Positions 48,919 through 62,244 of a stretch of 64,000 bases of DNA are shown piece by piece. The notes below the pieces were generated by a model, which was given only the letters and a program-made list of their open reading frames with translations, was not told the origin of the DNA and did not search any database. The first letter of the stretch is position 1. Each line of letters starts with the position of its first letter. The position numbers and the translations under genes are program-made. Origin of the DNA: Casuarina equisetifolia (lineage: Eukaryota; Streptophyta; Magnoliopsida; Fagales; Casuarinaceae); contig CM052361.1 in assembly GCA_028551475.1 (NCBI GenBank), positions 11,043,501 through 11,107,500 of the forward strand. The letters run 5' to 3'.

Positions 48919-51900
48919 CTACCATATAAACCTTTGGATGCCTGGTTCATGGTTCCAATGGAAAGGCCGAAACAGAAAAAGCATCATCGTGAGAACGTTG
49001 ACTGCTAGATATAGAATTCCCATGAGAAGCCAGCTTCTACAATCAGTAACAGAGGAATGAAGTATCAAGAAATAGAATGGTACGGTATAGTATCTGAACT
49101 CAATTAGTGGAGTGGGAACCAGAACTGCAGCAGTAGCCAAGAAGAAAGCCAGTACCCAAATCTTCCTCTGAACTTTCCCTGAATGAAAGGAATAAGCATA
49201 CTCTTAAAAAGGCAGAAAGATCCTTAATACAGTCAGTTGTCAATCAGGATTTAATAAACATAATCTCATTGGCTCCATTTTTTATAACTATGCATGACCT
49301 ACAAAGACAGGAGAGTAGGGTACTCACCCAATGCACTGAAGATTGAAAACCACGAATACATATAGAATGGGATTAGAAGATATCTCATTAACCAATGAGC
49401 GTTGATGACCTTGCGCCAGAGGTAGAATGGATAATGTCGATTGTCAGCAAGAAGATAGGGATGAGCTATGCTGAAATAGTCAGATAAATGTGTGATGAAA
49501 CAGCAATGAAAGTAAAAGTAGGTAAGTAGTTGCAGAGTACAAACACATGCATGCACAGCCAAAGCATATATTTAGATGTGTGTGAATGTGCTCTTTTTTT
49601 TATTACTAATAATCTACAACATCTTTCAGGACAAGAAAAATCCTTAGTGGGAAGTGGAGAAAAAACGTCGATTCAAACTCAAACTTCAACGGAAGAATAC
49701 AGCAGTAGAACCACCACAAAAGAAGTAGCAACAAACCCAATTTACACACAAAATTTGAGTGCTATACTTATTAGCTAAACCAATGTTAGGGTTCCTTTAT
49801 AACCATTGAGTTCAAGTAGTCATAGCAGACAAACAAAAAGTCAGAATAACAACTTGCTCAGTAAGTTAACCTAGAGAACCTGACCTGAAATAGTGCACGG
49901 AGAAGAAGGTAGAAATGACAGCCATTAGCACTTGAAAGAAACTAACGGTTCTTCTCTTCCAAAATGACTTGAACAATTCTGTGATCTGACCAAAACTGCA
50001 GTGTACTGGAGCCACAGCAAGAAAAGAAACGAGACCAAAATACATGATCTGTGCAAAATGAGGTGAAACTACATGAGCTTCTTTTGCACCTGCAAAATTG
50101 GGAACACTGTGAGAGACAAAATGAGCAAAGGCCTTTTAAATGCCACGGGATTAAAAGGAGAAAGAACAAACAAGATGAAAAAAATACCAAGAACTACACT
50201 CCCATTCCAACGGACAAAAGCCAAAAAAGCTACCAGAACAATGAGAAAAGGGCTAAAGGACACCAAAAGCTTCCACTTTATCTGCCATGATCTTAATAAG
50301 ATGACCTGAATCTCATCAAGCAAACCTGCTACGCAACACCAGGACACGTAAAGGTTGAGCACAAAAAACATAAATGGTGGAGCAAGAATAACCAAATCAG
50401 CATGCTCACCATCCACCTGTAAGGTAATGGGGATGGTCTAGTACGTGAACATTAATAAGTTAGTATGATCACATCATTTATACATAAATAAAGGTTAATT
50501 TTAAAATTTGAACAAAAACCTGATGTGCTGTTTTCCGAAGAGATGCTTGTACTTGCTATCAAGCCTTTATCAGTATCCAAGGTACTACCAAACTTTCGCT
50601 TTCTGAAGTTCAAGCCCCGTGTGACATTATTGCTAGAAGTTATTCTATCAGACTCCCTGATTGCAGCATCAATTTCGTTTTTATTTACTTTCATTTTGTT
50701 TCTCTGATGGACCAGAGTAATATCTATAACTCCAACGCATGCAACAAAAAGCATCCATATTATATTGGTTTGTCGAATGACAACAGCCAAGGCACCAAGC
50801 TGCATGCAACAAAATGAGATAAACTTAACACAAGAATGACTATACCTGTCTCTGCAGAGTATACAGTTAGGAATTTAGTTCAGACACTTTAAATGGTTTA
50901 AGGAAGAGGGATTGAGCTGAGTCCTTTACCAATGCACTGAACCAGTAACTCTTCTTCAAAAAGGCAAGATACATAGCAAGCACTGCAGTTACCGATGCGA
51001 CATCTGTGTAATAGAGAAACGTGAAAAACCAGTGAAGGGGATATAAGGCTAGGACTGCTGCACAAATTGTTGCTTTTCGTTCACTAAGAGTTGGTTGCAA
51101 GTGGGTGATTATCTCATATACAACAATACCGCATAACACTGCCAGAACAACATTTACAGAACGAAGAATTGCAGTGGTGCAGACGTCAGAAAATGATGAG
51201 GCTGCTTGCATAGCGAAGATGGCTGGAAACAAAGAAGCAACATGGGCAAGTGAAAGATAGTACCTGGAGAAATTTCAAATCACATCTCAGCTTCGGTATC
51301 TGCATCAGGGCTAAGGCAACTCTATAAAATTACTGTGACCTAAGCAGCGGATTGTGGCATTATTCTGATAGTTAAGCCCCAAAACTGAAATGTTTCCTAA
51401 TTCCAACATATTCGTCCAGCAGGGTATCAAGAGAAGTGATTCTCAGAACAGCCCAATGTTTCGTCAATGAATAGAGATTATAACGCCTAAAACCCCGCTT
51501 CCCATTCACTCTCTTCTTTGCTTTTTCGTCCTCTAACTCAGAGTACGAGAGCAACACTCAACTCAAAATTTTATTCTTAATGCAGGAAATCCAAGATGAA
51601 CAGATTTTCAGCAGCTAACAGAAAATTCACATTTGCAACCCCAATTGATAGATGAAAATTAACTGCAACCCACTTACAACCTTTTATTTTACTATATCGT
51701 TCTTGTTAAATATTCAAGCCAAGAGCATCCCAATTGAAAATCAACAAGTAGAACCGAAAATTTCACGAACAAGATTATAAAAAAGAACAGCAAATAGTTA
51801 GGAAGACGTACAGGCCAGGAGGAGTAGTAATCATCGGATCCCAGCTTCTAAAATTTCCTTTGCAATACTGTTGCGCCTGCGGTACATGGAATATCTCGTC

Positions 51901-52076
51901 CTGTGCATTCATCAGATGAGCGTCAGTATTCCAACAACCAACCAGAATGAAAAAAAAAAGGAATTCGTTGTTTGTTTTGAGCTTACCATGTAAGAATCAG
52001 GAACAATGCTATTAACAAGGATGGAAACGGGAATGACCCACAAGCTCACAATCATGGCAACAGCTATTCTTCCCAT
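48919..52076 (-). CDS. ALG10: ALG10, dolichyl-phosphate-glucose alpha-1,2-glucosyltransferase
   Basis: Eight exons: 51987-52076, 51812-51900, 50930-51263, 50520-50799, 50188-50325, 49885-50089, 49328-49470 and 48919-49178; total 512 residues, the normal plant ALG10 length (about 509). The N-terminal signature [13 protein letters not shown] and [12 protein letters not shown] and the central [19 protein letters not shown] are diagnostic of the DIE2/ALG10 family. Numerous hydrophobic segments predict a multi-pass ER membrane protein. In the family it adds the final glucose to the dolichol-linked oligosaccharide before transfer to protein by oligosaccharyltransferase. The start is the first ATG in frame (52076); upstream GTG in the same frame is not used here. 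Exon 5 begins at 50325, forced by phase, although the frame is open further upstream to about 50416. Confidence 0.96.
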
Positions 52077-53203
52077 GTCTCTCTTTCTCCCTTGCGCGAG
52101 CGCGCGCACAGATCAATATCACACACGAACCCTTCTCAAATATTGAGGTGAAATGGTGACGGAAAAACACAAACTTTCTCCATTACAAAATTTAAGTGAC
52201 AATCACGGTTTAATTGTCATTCGCCGAGGCAAAAACGATGGTTCGAGTTGAATTTGGGACATCGGAAATGCTTCAGACGATGAGTCCTCCAGCTAGGGTC
52301 TAATTCCCTGCAGTTTTGTTTTACAGATCTGTCAAATGTCAACTTTTTGGCACGTTTCCTGCGACATATTTTTCATGTCTTTAAATGTTTTATTATGTTT
52401 TAAAATTTAGATCCGTTGAAAAATATTGGTTTTATGAAATACGCCTCATTTCTTCTAAAATATAGATATTCAAATAAAATAGTTTTTGTTCGTAATTCTC
52501 CACTTCAAACCCTCATTATCCACGACACTCAGAATTTTACATCATAGATATTTTCAAGTCAAAATAAATAAAACGAAACAGAATATTAAATTATCTTACA
52601 TTGTCCCCTCATTCTACTTTTATCTCTGCCTTTTTGTTTATTTGTATTAGAGTGAAATTTTCCAAAATATTTTCCACTTCTAGAGGGAATAGTGAACTAT
52701 TATTGGTCTGTTTGAACTTGAGCATAACAGTTTTATAGATTGTTATTTTGTCATTCAACATAATACTATCGGCTCTGTTGCTTCCACTGGGAATATTATC
52801 AACATCATCGCCATATGGCGGCTTTCACCTAATTTGCACCAATGGCTGAGTTGCCAATTCTGCAAATAATAACCTAAATCACGGGGGAAGGTCCCATGAT
52901 CCTCTTCAAAAAAGAGATGTTGAACAGAACTACTTATTTAAATCATTCATTGCCAAAATGGATCGCTGTGCGAGACAAAATCAACATGCTGCGAAAAGAT
53001 TTCTAAGATAATAGTCCCACAGTATTTGAAAAGAAAACCAAAAGAAAAGGCTACAATAATTCAGCAGTTGCTCCTCTTTTAAAGGTCTTTGTGCAGACAT
53101 TGAAACAACTGGGCAGTGAAGAAAAATAGGCAGTAGAACCAAAGAAGAATGCAAGCAGCATTGTCTCTCCGAAATAAAGCAGTCCACTTGTTCTGGGCTG
53201 TGA
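52077..53203. other. Region between ALG10 promoter and actin 3' end, no gene seen
   Basis: ALG10 promoter and actin 3'UTR sequence. No other feature was recognised. Confidence 0.5.
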
Positions 53204-54618
<1,415 letters not shown>

Positions 54619-54628
54619 CTTCTATTGC

Positions 54629-55816
54629 CTGCTCAGAGTAAGCAGTAAACCATTAGAGAATCGGGAAGGAAACTATACCTGTACCTGTTCTACAATATCA
54701 AGCATCTGCCACATGTACCTAGTTTGTCTCAACAAAACTGTACCCACCTTGTGATACAAGAGCAGAACCAACTATCTTCCCTGACTGGTAATGGCTAAGT
54801 GCAATTTACAAATATATGCATGGATGGAGAAGTTAATTAACTACAATCATATAAAGAAGAAAGAGCAGACAATTTCAAGGCAACACTGAAGACTAAATGG
54901 AGCTCTATACTTGTGAAAAACACTGCAAGGCCATCTAAAACAAGATTAGAATAAAGCTCGAGAGGTAACTCACTCATTTGACAAAAAGAAAAAGATCGGG
55001 CCCTAATTTCATACGATTCTGCCTAATTCCTCATGCTGCAGGAGCATGATATCAAAGGGTCAACAATTATTAGCAATGATATCAAAAAATGCAAAATAGT
55101 GCATCCCCGTGGAGTCTGCATAAAGAAACAAGACTGAAATGTTCCACTGTAGCAGTACAAGTTTGTTGATACAAATAAAGCTGACATTACCAGAACACTA
55201 AAGAGAAATGGAAACAACGTTACAGTACATCAAATCCAATGTTGCGCTTAATTGCATAAAAGTTCATGAAGGAACAAATATCCATGACTTCATCAGCGTC
55301 CGCAAAGAACAACTGGGTTCGACTATAAACATAGACACCAGACACCAACGAAAATTGTACTCATCACACAAATGATGCTACATATTTCAATCCCATCGAC
55401 CACAATCCTTGAATGAATCAACACCTAAAAGAAAACTACAAAATGGGACAACGGTGGGAACGAGATATCGCCCAATGCTCTCAGCAATATGATTGGCCAA
55501 AGAGCAACGGATCAGGAAGCAAAAGTAACAATCAAAGGCCAACAAACTCTTAAGCAAAAAAAATATATATATATATATATGACAAGAGCATTTCCATCAG
55601 ATCCATCGAATTACAATGTGAAAGCAAAAACAAGATCAGGAAACACCAACGCCAAACCATAACCTACAAAATCATCGGCACCAGAAGAACATTATACCAA
55701 ACCGAATAAAATGCCAACATTCAGTCCCAAAAGAATCCAACATTCCAAATGCGCACATTGTGAACATCAGGACCAGCAGAGAAACATAATCAGACAAAAT
55801 CGTACGAAAATCTCAC
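54629..55816 (-). other. Leader intron of the actin gene
   Basis: A 5'UTR exon ends at about 55817 with donor AAAAG|GTGAGA, and the acceptor is GAGCAG at 54629-54630, just upstream of the ATG. The 1.19-kb intron matches the long leader introns known in plant actin genes, which often enhance expression. A (TA)n run lies at about 55564-55580 inside it. The leader exon contains CTAGGGTTTCG, a telobox-like phrase. Confidence 0.75.
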
Positions 55817-55989
55817 CTTTTCGAAACCCTAGATTTGGCGTTGTTCGAGGTAGTCTGAGCTGCCCGCCCTCGCGACCTGAGAGGTTCTCGTTCAAAATAG
55901 GAAAAGCCCCACAAGACGGACTACCACGACAACCGAAGCGAAGACGAAATGAATTGAAATGAAATGCGCCTTCGATGCCCCTCTAAAAC

Positions 55990-58780
55990 CGGTCTCCTCC
56001 CAATTGTTGACCCTTTAAGTACTACATCTACGGCCCACGAGACGCGTCACCTTGATCTGGGGTCTCGGTACTTCCAGCTGTCCTGTCTCTTTTCTAATCC
56101 AATTGTGGGGCTTCCTCCAGCTCCCCATTTTGCCAAATTTGCCCCTCTCGCGTTGTGGTACTATTTTGGTTTGTTTAGAATCCGCCATCATCTTCCCTGA
56201 TATATGAGATTAACATAATAATTATTTTAGAGAAATTAAGGAAAAATCAACTTATACATAATGCTTTACCAACTGGTTCATAAAGAATTAGAGAAAAATA
56301 AAATATCTATGAAAAAAATTACGTAAAATAGTTTTCAGAACTGTTTTCACAACTATTGGGCCTGCCTTTGTTTGTTGAGTTGGAACCAGCACCGGCCCAA
56401 CCTGGCCTAAAAACTCGTGTTGGGTCAACCAAATTGATATTCAAAGAAGCAGCAGATTGGTGTACACTTGGGCACGATGGCCGCGGATATGACTTCCATC
56501 TTCCAGGAGAACCGATGATGTAACATCGCAATCATAAGAAGGTGTTGCCTGGCCGAGGAGGGAAGGCGGGTCTGGGCTGCCAAGTCCTGACACACCCAGC
56601 CACCATCGACCGACACGGCATAGTGGGACACATGGCCTTTGGACGCCGAAAAAGGTTGTGTTGTACAACCCCACTAAGCATGTTCCAAAAGTAGGCGAAC
56701 CTTGTTTCAGATGCAGAATCTGGACCCAGATCCCCAGCAGATAGTTCAACGTGCCCGTGACATGCAGCTACGGGGCCAATTTAAACCTTGTTGATAAATG
56801 CTACTGTTCACTGTGGCGGTGGAGCAGTCTCAGGTACATATGCTGTTGCCAATCCCCACTCCTCTCCTCCGTGATCACACCTGGTTGTGTCTTCTGCTTG
56901 GTTGGTCTTGAAAGTAAAATTTCCTTATTCCGTCTTAAGAAAATCGTTGCATGCAAGAGTACGTATTACTTTTTATAGTCATATATGAGCAATAATGTTT
57001 TGTTTCTTTCTCCTATATGGCTTGTGGACGCACCTTGAGGTTTCCGTGATGTTGCTTGCTTGGATTATTCATTTCTAATTTATCAGATCACTATTTAAGT
57101 TTTTAATCTTAAGACTTGTTTTTAAAGCGACCATCGTGGCGAGGACTTCCCGGAATGTGCTATGGATTCAACACGTACTTTTAGTTTTGGAGTGATGAGA
57201 TTTGGCAGCCTTAATCCAAAAGAGATGACACGAAATGTCTAAGATAATGGGGGAGGGGGTTGAAACTCGGTGTGGGAAATCATTTTGAGACACGCGGCAT
57301 GATGGTTGGCAATGGGGGCAGAATCATGAGGCAGGTGCATGAATCGCAATGATTCCCCCTGAGGGTGCGATATTCGGATGGCATTCTTTGCGTACGCTGC
57401 CATACTTATTATATGGATAATCAGTGTTACTGAATTGCTTAACTTGTACTTGATCCCAAAAGTGAAAAAAGCTGGGCTTACTCGCCAATCATTTTCGTGG
57501 TCAGTCATCAAGGACAAAGTGCGTTTGTTTCCGGAGCGTGTTAGTCACGGGGGACAAGGTGTCGCGAGGGGTGCTGATAAAGTTAAACTTTCCTCACTAT
57601 TTGATGATGAAAACCATTCACTTGCAACGGAGGCTTTGTACTTCCATTTTCTCGTAAGTTTATCATCTCGTCGAGGAATTACACGTAAGGTTGAAGACAG
57701 CTGATTCTTTTCTTTTTTATTATTCTTTTGATGCTGGCTTTGGAGGCTGATTAGATCTGAACTCGTAGCTTAATTAATTTGGAAGTTCAGAGGTGGATCT
57801 TATCTTTACTGCAAGGGGTCGGATGCAGCATGCCTGAAAGGGCAGAAGATTCTTCTACGTCTTCTAGATGATAAACATGTATACTATTTGAAGCCTTTCA
57901 TGACTGCCATTTCGATGAAAGTGTCCTTGCACCAGCGAAAGCAACGATTCTATGGTCTTAATTAATGGCCCATGCCACCAGAGATGGTGAGGCTGCTTTC
58001 ATTGATTTGCTGAAGGAAACTGATGGGGATATCTCGTTGAGAAAATGCAGAGCCAGTGACCCAAGATTGATGACTATCCAGCAAAAGAGTTGGAGCATAG
58101 CTTTTATGACGTAGAGTTTCAGTGCATGATTTGATGGTCTTGGCATGTTACAATTAATTCGATTGACAGAACGCATCACTGCGTTCCCTTATGCATCCTT
58201 CTAAGTCCAATCTCAAGAACCCAATTAGTTGAATGGTAGATATCGAATTGGCGCTTAACATTTTTCCGCTTGATGAGATTTGAATATGGGGCTTATTTAA
58301 TAATACTCATCTCCCACCACCAAACTCAAAATCAAAAGTAATCCCAAGTTTGGTGTTCGGGCTGGGTGTTTAAGCCAAACTCTTCTTTTAGTGTTAGTGT
58401 TAATATTTGTATTAAATGAGATAAAGCCTTGTAACAAAGTGGTATCAATAGTCTCTTTTTGTGAGATGGGATGAGCTAAAGAAGGGTCCAGAATTTTATG
58501 CCCAAGTTAAAGTTGAAGGACCACATACCAGGAGAAAACAGTACACATAATGCAATCTTCACCTACCGTATAAAAATAGCCAGGGAATTACTGCTTTTTC
58601 CAAGTGTTATTCCAATTGCAACAACCCCACGGAAGAAATAATTAAGGTCATTTTTCGCAAGTGCTCTTACTGGACGTGATAGTGTTTTCAATTTTTGTAT
58701 GGCTTACTTGCTAGGAAAACAAAGTATATGAGAGATTATGGCTTAATAATATCATGAGATGATAAGAGAGCTGTACTGGA
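55990..58780. other. Intergenic region upstream of actin, no gene confirmed
   Basis: Holds the actin promoter, a GC-rich island near 56400-56720 and one isolated reading frame (57378-57704, separate entry). A diffuse interspersed repeat is possible at 58250-58450, but I cannot assign it. Confidence 0.45.
57378..57704 (+). CDS. Isolated 108-residue reading frame, possibly spurious
   Basis: ATG-initiated frame with a hydrophobic N-terminal segment of about 20 residues (including FFAYAAILIIWIISVTELL) and a charged remainder. I recognise no family, and codon use gives no extra support. No splice extension is evident. It may be random or a remnant. Listed because nothing else explains the region. 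Confidence 0.2.
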   Translation: MAFFAYAAILIIWIISVTELLNLYLIPKVKKAGLTRQSFSWSVIKDKVRLFPERVSHGGQGVARGADKVKLSSLFDDENHSLATEALYFHFLVSLSSRRGITRKVEDS

Positions 58781-59013
58781 ACTAAATATGGTCCCCGCGT
58801 CGCAGACCACGTGCATAGATGCATCAAAGTTCGTAGAGATCAGGAAAAAGAAAAGCGTTGTTTTGGAACCCAAATGTTGTCGTCCTAAATTCTGCTTCTC
58901 TCAGAGAGAGCGAGGAACGTTGGTGAGTATGGAGGACGTCAAGGCCTCCTGGCGAAGGATCCGATGCACATAAACATGCTCAATCCTTCTCTTTATAGGC
59001 TCAGTTACACAGT

Positions 59014-59067
59014 TCCCTCTTCTCTCTTCTCTCCTCTCTCTTCTCTCTTCTCTCCTCTCTCTTCTCT
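59014..59067. repeat. Pyrimidine-rich minisatellite upstream of the SMR gene
   Basis: Two and a half units of about 21 bp made of TTCTCTC and CTCTC words, about 230 bp upstream of the SMR ATG. It could be in the leader or core promoter. Confidence 0.7.
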
Positions 59068-59297
59068 ATAGCCCACGCATACAGAAACCAAAGGGTACAG
59101 AAGATATGCAGGAGGATCGATGAAAACGAGAAAAGAGCGATCTGATGATTGAGTTTCTTTAGCCTAGGTTGGATATCTGTAACAACCACCTTCTCTTCTA
59201 ACCTTCAGGTCGCTGTCGCTCTCTTTCTCTCTCTTGTTCGGGTTGTAGTTCTATCTTACACGAGTATTAGGAGTTCCGGCGAATCTCCTCCTCAAGT

Positions 59298-59786
59298 ATG
59301 TCGAATTCAGAGTTTGTCTTCGTCAAAGAAGGTGAAGAGGTCCTGGAGTTCAAAATCTTGGTGACGCCCGGGCCGATATATGAAGACGATACTCATGCTA
59401 CGGCCGCAGACCTGTCCGAGCATAAGCGACGAGAACAAGAAGAAGACAAAAGGAAGGAAGATGAATGCTATTTCAAGGTTAAGATTCCGTCTGAGGAACT
59501 TGAGAGCTCGTCTCTAGGAGAATTCAAGGTTGAGGAGGACGATGATGGCTTCAAGACTCCGACATCTTTGGATCACAAAATCCCAGTGATTAAACAGTGC
59601 CCCCCTGCTCCGAGGAAACCCAAAGCATCGATGAAAAGAAAAGCGCCTGCAAATAGTGTACGCAGAAGTATAGCACTTGATCTAACCGAAGAGGTTAAAT
59701 CACTTTTCTCTATCCCTCTTCTCTGTGATTCGTATTCCAAGATCAAGAAAGCTCGACGAGATGATGCAGAGACATATAAATTATAA
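59298..59786 (+). CDS. SMR: SIAMESE-related cyclin-dependent kinase inhibitor
   Basis: Single-exon gene of 162 residues. The diagnostic SIM/SMR motif is at residues 83-97 (DGFKTPTSLDHKIPV), followed by CPPAPRKPK at 101-109, where the run of prolines and lysines is typical, and an LDLTEEVKSLF-type stretch at 127-137 near the C-terminus. In Arabidopsis these proteins bind CDK-cyclin complexes, stop mitosis and promote endoreduplication, and some respond to DNA damage and stress. The protein is acidic in the N-terminal half and basic after residue 100. The start ATG at 59298 is in the best frame and no upstream in-frame ATG is present nearby. A single exon is normal for the family. Its SMR number cannot be assigned. 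Confidence 0.93.
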   Translation: MSNSEFVFVKEGEEVLEFKILVTPGPIYEDDTHATAADLSEHKRREQEEDKRKEDECYFKVKIPSEELESSSLGEFKVEEDDDGFKTPTSLDHKIPVIKQCPPAPRKPKASMKRKAPANSVRRSIALDLTEEVKSLFSIPLLCDSYSKIKKARRDDAETYKL

Positions 59787-62097
59787 TTATTTATAATGGT
59801 GCAACTCAGAATGCTTTTTTCTTGGCTTTGGTTCTATATCAACTCTTCTTTTCTTTTTCCTCCTCCTTCTTCTTCTTCCTCCCTTTTCTGTCTTTTTCTT
59901 CCCTCTTTTCTGGGTTTAGATCTTGATCTGGTACCCAGAAGATTGTGTAAAGTTGAAGTTTTCCAACGGTCATGATATATGAAAGCACAGACCCAAAGAA
60001 AAAAAGAGGTGTATGTAGAATTCCTACTTTACTGCATCCTCGGGTTCTTTTGTGCTCAAGGTCTTATGCTGTTCCGGGAAAGAGTTTATTCCCGGAGATT
60101 GAATAACATAGAAGTTGCCATCTTTTTAGACTTTAAAGATTTGAAATAATTTATTTCTGAAAGATTCTGTTACGTGCCCGCGCAGCCACGATCCTTCGTC
60201 TGCGACAGATTCTTTCTTCCATTTTACGTTTAGGCCAACGCTCTTTTGGTTCCAGGAAGATGAGATCCCGGCGAGAACTACGTACTCTTTGTGTGGATAT
60301 TTTCTCCGGTGAGGAAAAGACTATTCCATCCCTTTCTGGATCCCGTGCATTCCCGGAGTGGCTGATTATTACGGCCTCGGTTGATACATGGGACGCCCCC
60401 CAAATCCCTTGCCTCTTAGTGCGTGTAGAACTTCCATGGATATGTATATTATATAGATCGGACTTCGATTTCCGACTGGGGCAAACATCCTCCATGATGA
60501 TTCTCAAAACTAGGGAAAAAATCATATAACTGTTAATTCTCATTTTAACAGTTTGTATGACATGAAACATAAAATATAATATAAAATACCCTTCGTGCTT
60601 GATTGACATGAAACATGAGTTGCGCCCATCAAGCTGATTTGCAAAAGACAGTGTTTTCTAACCTTTCCAAATGAAACCGATATCCTGGATCAAACATGCA
60701 TTAACCCTTTAAGATGTTGTTTTTGTTCTGTTCTCTGAGCGGACGACGGCCACCCGGAAGGTGGCTTCGGAGTTGAAGGTTCCTTATGTAGAAATCCAGC
60801 ATCTCAACTTTACATTTTTCTTTTGACTACGACCAGCTCGTGATTTTTATAGACCAGAGGAATATAGAAAAGTTCAATGCATGACAAGCTGAGTTGTAAC
60901 AAAGCACGACGAATATTCTGGAAAACAACGTAGTCTTGGGGAAAAGACGAACAGGTTTGAAGGAAAGGAATGCGCCATCATTGGTGCGGAAATGGATTTA
61001 GCTGTGGGAAGTTCCCGAAAGAAGGCCAGTCCAGGTGAATCATCATTCGTAGATCAGCACAAACCGAGCCCATTCATGGTGACCTTCTCTGGTGGCTGGG
61101 TCGGGCCTGTAATTTGGTAGGGCCCATTTCAAAACTATTGGACAATGAGAGACGAAATCTCACCAAGTGCAAGTATAGAAGCCTATTTTTATACAAAACA
61201 ACAATATTTCTACTACTTTTCTTCTCGCTCAAATTGACACAAACACTACAATGTAAATACGTAGAAACTTAGGATCATGGCCTAACACAGGAATTGATAC
61301 TATGCAAAGGCATATCTCAAAAATAATTGATAATGGTCTAAGAATTTACAAATATATAAAGCGTGATGCTTACACTTATATAATTGATGTGAGACAATCA
61401 CATCTCTAACACTTCATTTTACATGCAAGTTGAAGTAAGCATTGCAACATAGATAGACATAAGCCCAAGACTAGGAACCAGCATGAGATAGAACACAACT
61501 TAGGAACGATCATAAGATTTTAATATCATATAGATATCCATCTCAAAACCAATTGGTAATGGATTGAAAAACCCACCAATATATAAAAGCATGGCACCCA
61601 TACTTACACAATTGATGTGGAACAACTATATTTTAACATAATTAGGCTCAAATACAAGTGATGGATTGATCTGGCTCATTGAACTCAAAACCTAGTAAGA
61701 ACTTGTTATAGAAAATAATTATCTAAACCCCGTAGCAATTGTGAAGAAAATATTATGTCAAGGATGGAAATATTTACTATAATGAAGATGAGTTGTTTTA
61801 AAGGAAAAGACTAAAAAGACAGTCCTAAGCATCGTGTTGGGACGTGGGAGTTGGTTTGGGATCGTTGATTTGGTAAAAAAAAAAAAAAAAAGGAAAAAGA
61901 AATAGGGAATGTCGCAGACGTGAAGAGGTGTAACGGGCGGCCCTTTTGACGCTTTCTTTTCCTCTAAATCCAAACCATAACGGTAATTTAACTCCCACAT
62001 TTTCCTCTCTTCCACTTCCTCCTCTGTCCCAACTTCCCCAAAAACAAAAAAGGGATCAAACGCGCATTCATGTTTTGATTCCACGCCATTTTCACCA
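59787..62097. other. Intergenic region between SMR and the WD40 gene, no gene confirmed
   Basis: An 89-residue ATG frame at 60260-60529 has no recognisable family and is not called. Two diverged related segments of about 95 bp, 61305-61400 and 61530-61632, share ctcaaaa, taattgataatgg-like and acaattgatgtg-like phrases and look like a dispersed plant repeat; the family is not identified. Confidence 0.45.
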
Positions 62098-62244
62098 ATG
62101 CGCCACGATGGAAAACAAACGGACTTTGACGATGAACTGGGATGGCCTCGGCGAAGACGACGACGACGCGCAATTCCTCGAGTCCTACGACAGACTCTCC
62201 TCCGCCCTTCTCACCGACCTTGCCTCCTCCTCCTCCAGCGATGA
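62098..62244 (+). promoter_or_regulatory. Upstream reading frame overlapping the WD40 start codon
   Basis: An ATG at 62098 opens a 48-codon frame plus stop (TGA at 62242), out of frame with, and overlapping, the main ATG at 62108. Its context is weak (C at -3, C at +4), whereas the main ATG has A at -3 and G at +4, so leaky scanning to the main start is likely. It could lower translation. Confidence 0.5.

Noticed and set aside
50325..50416. Longer version of ALG10 exon 5 starting after the acceptor near 50416
   Set aside because: Joining there is out of phase with exon 4 and meets a stop; the acceptor at 50326 keeps frame and family alignment.
60151..60609. Overlapping 152-residue (minus) and 89-residue (plus) frames
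   Set aside because: Neither matches a known family and they overlap each other; no splice or promoter support.
61946..62107. 54-residue in-frame extension of the WD40 protein
   Set aside because: It begins with TTG, not ATG; 62108 is the first in-frame ATG and starts the acidic region.
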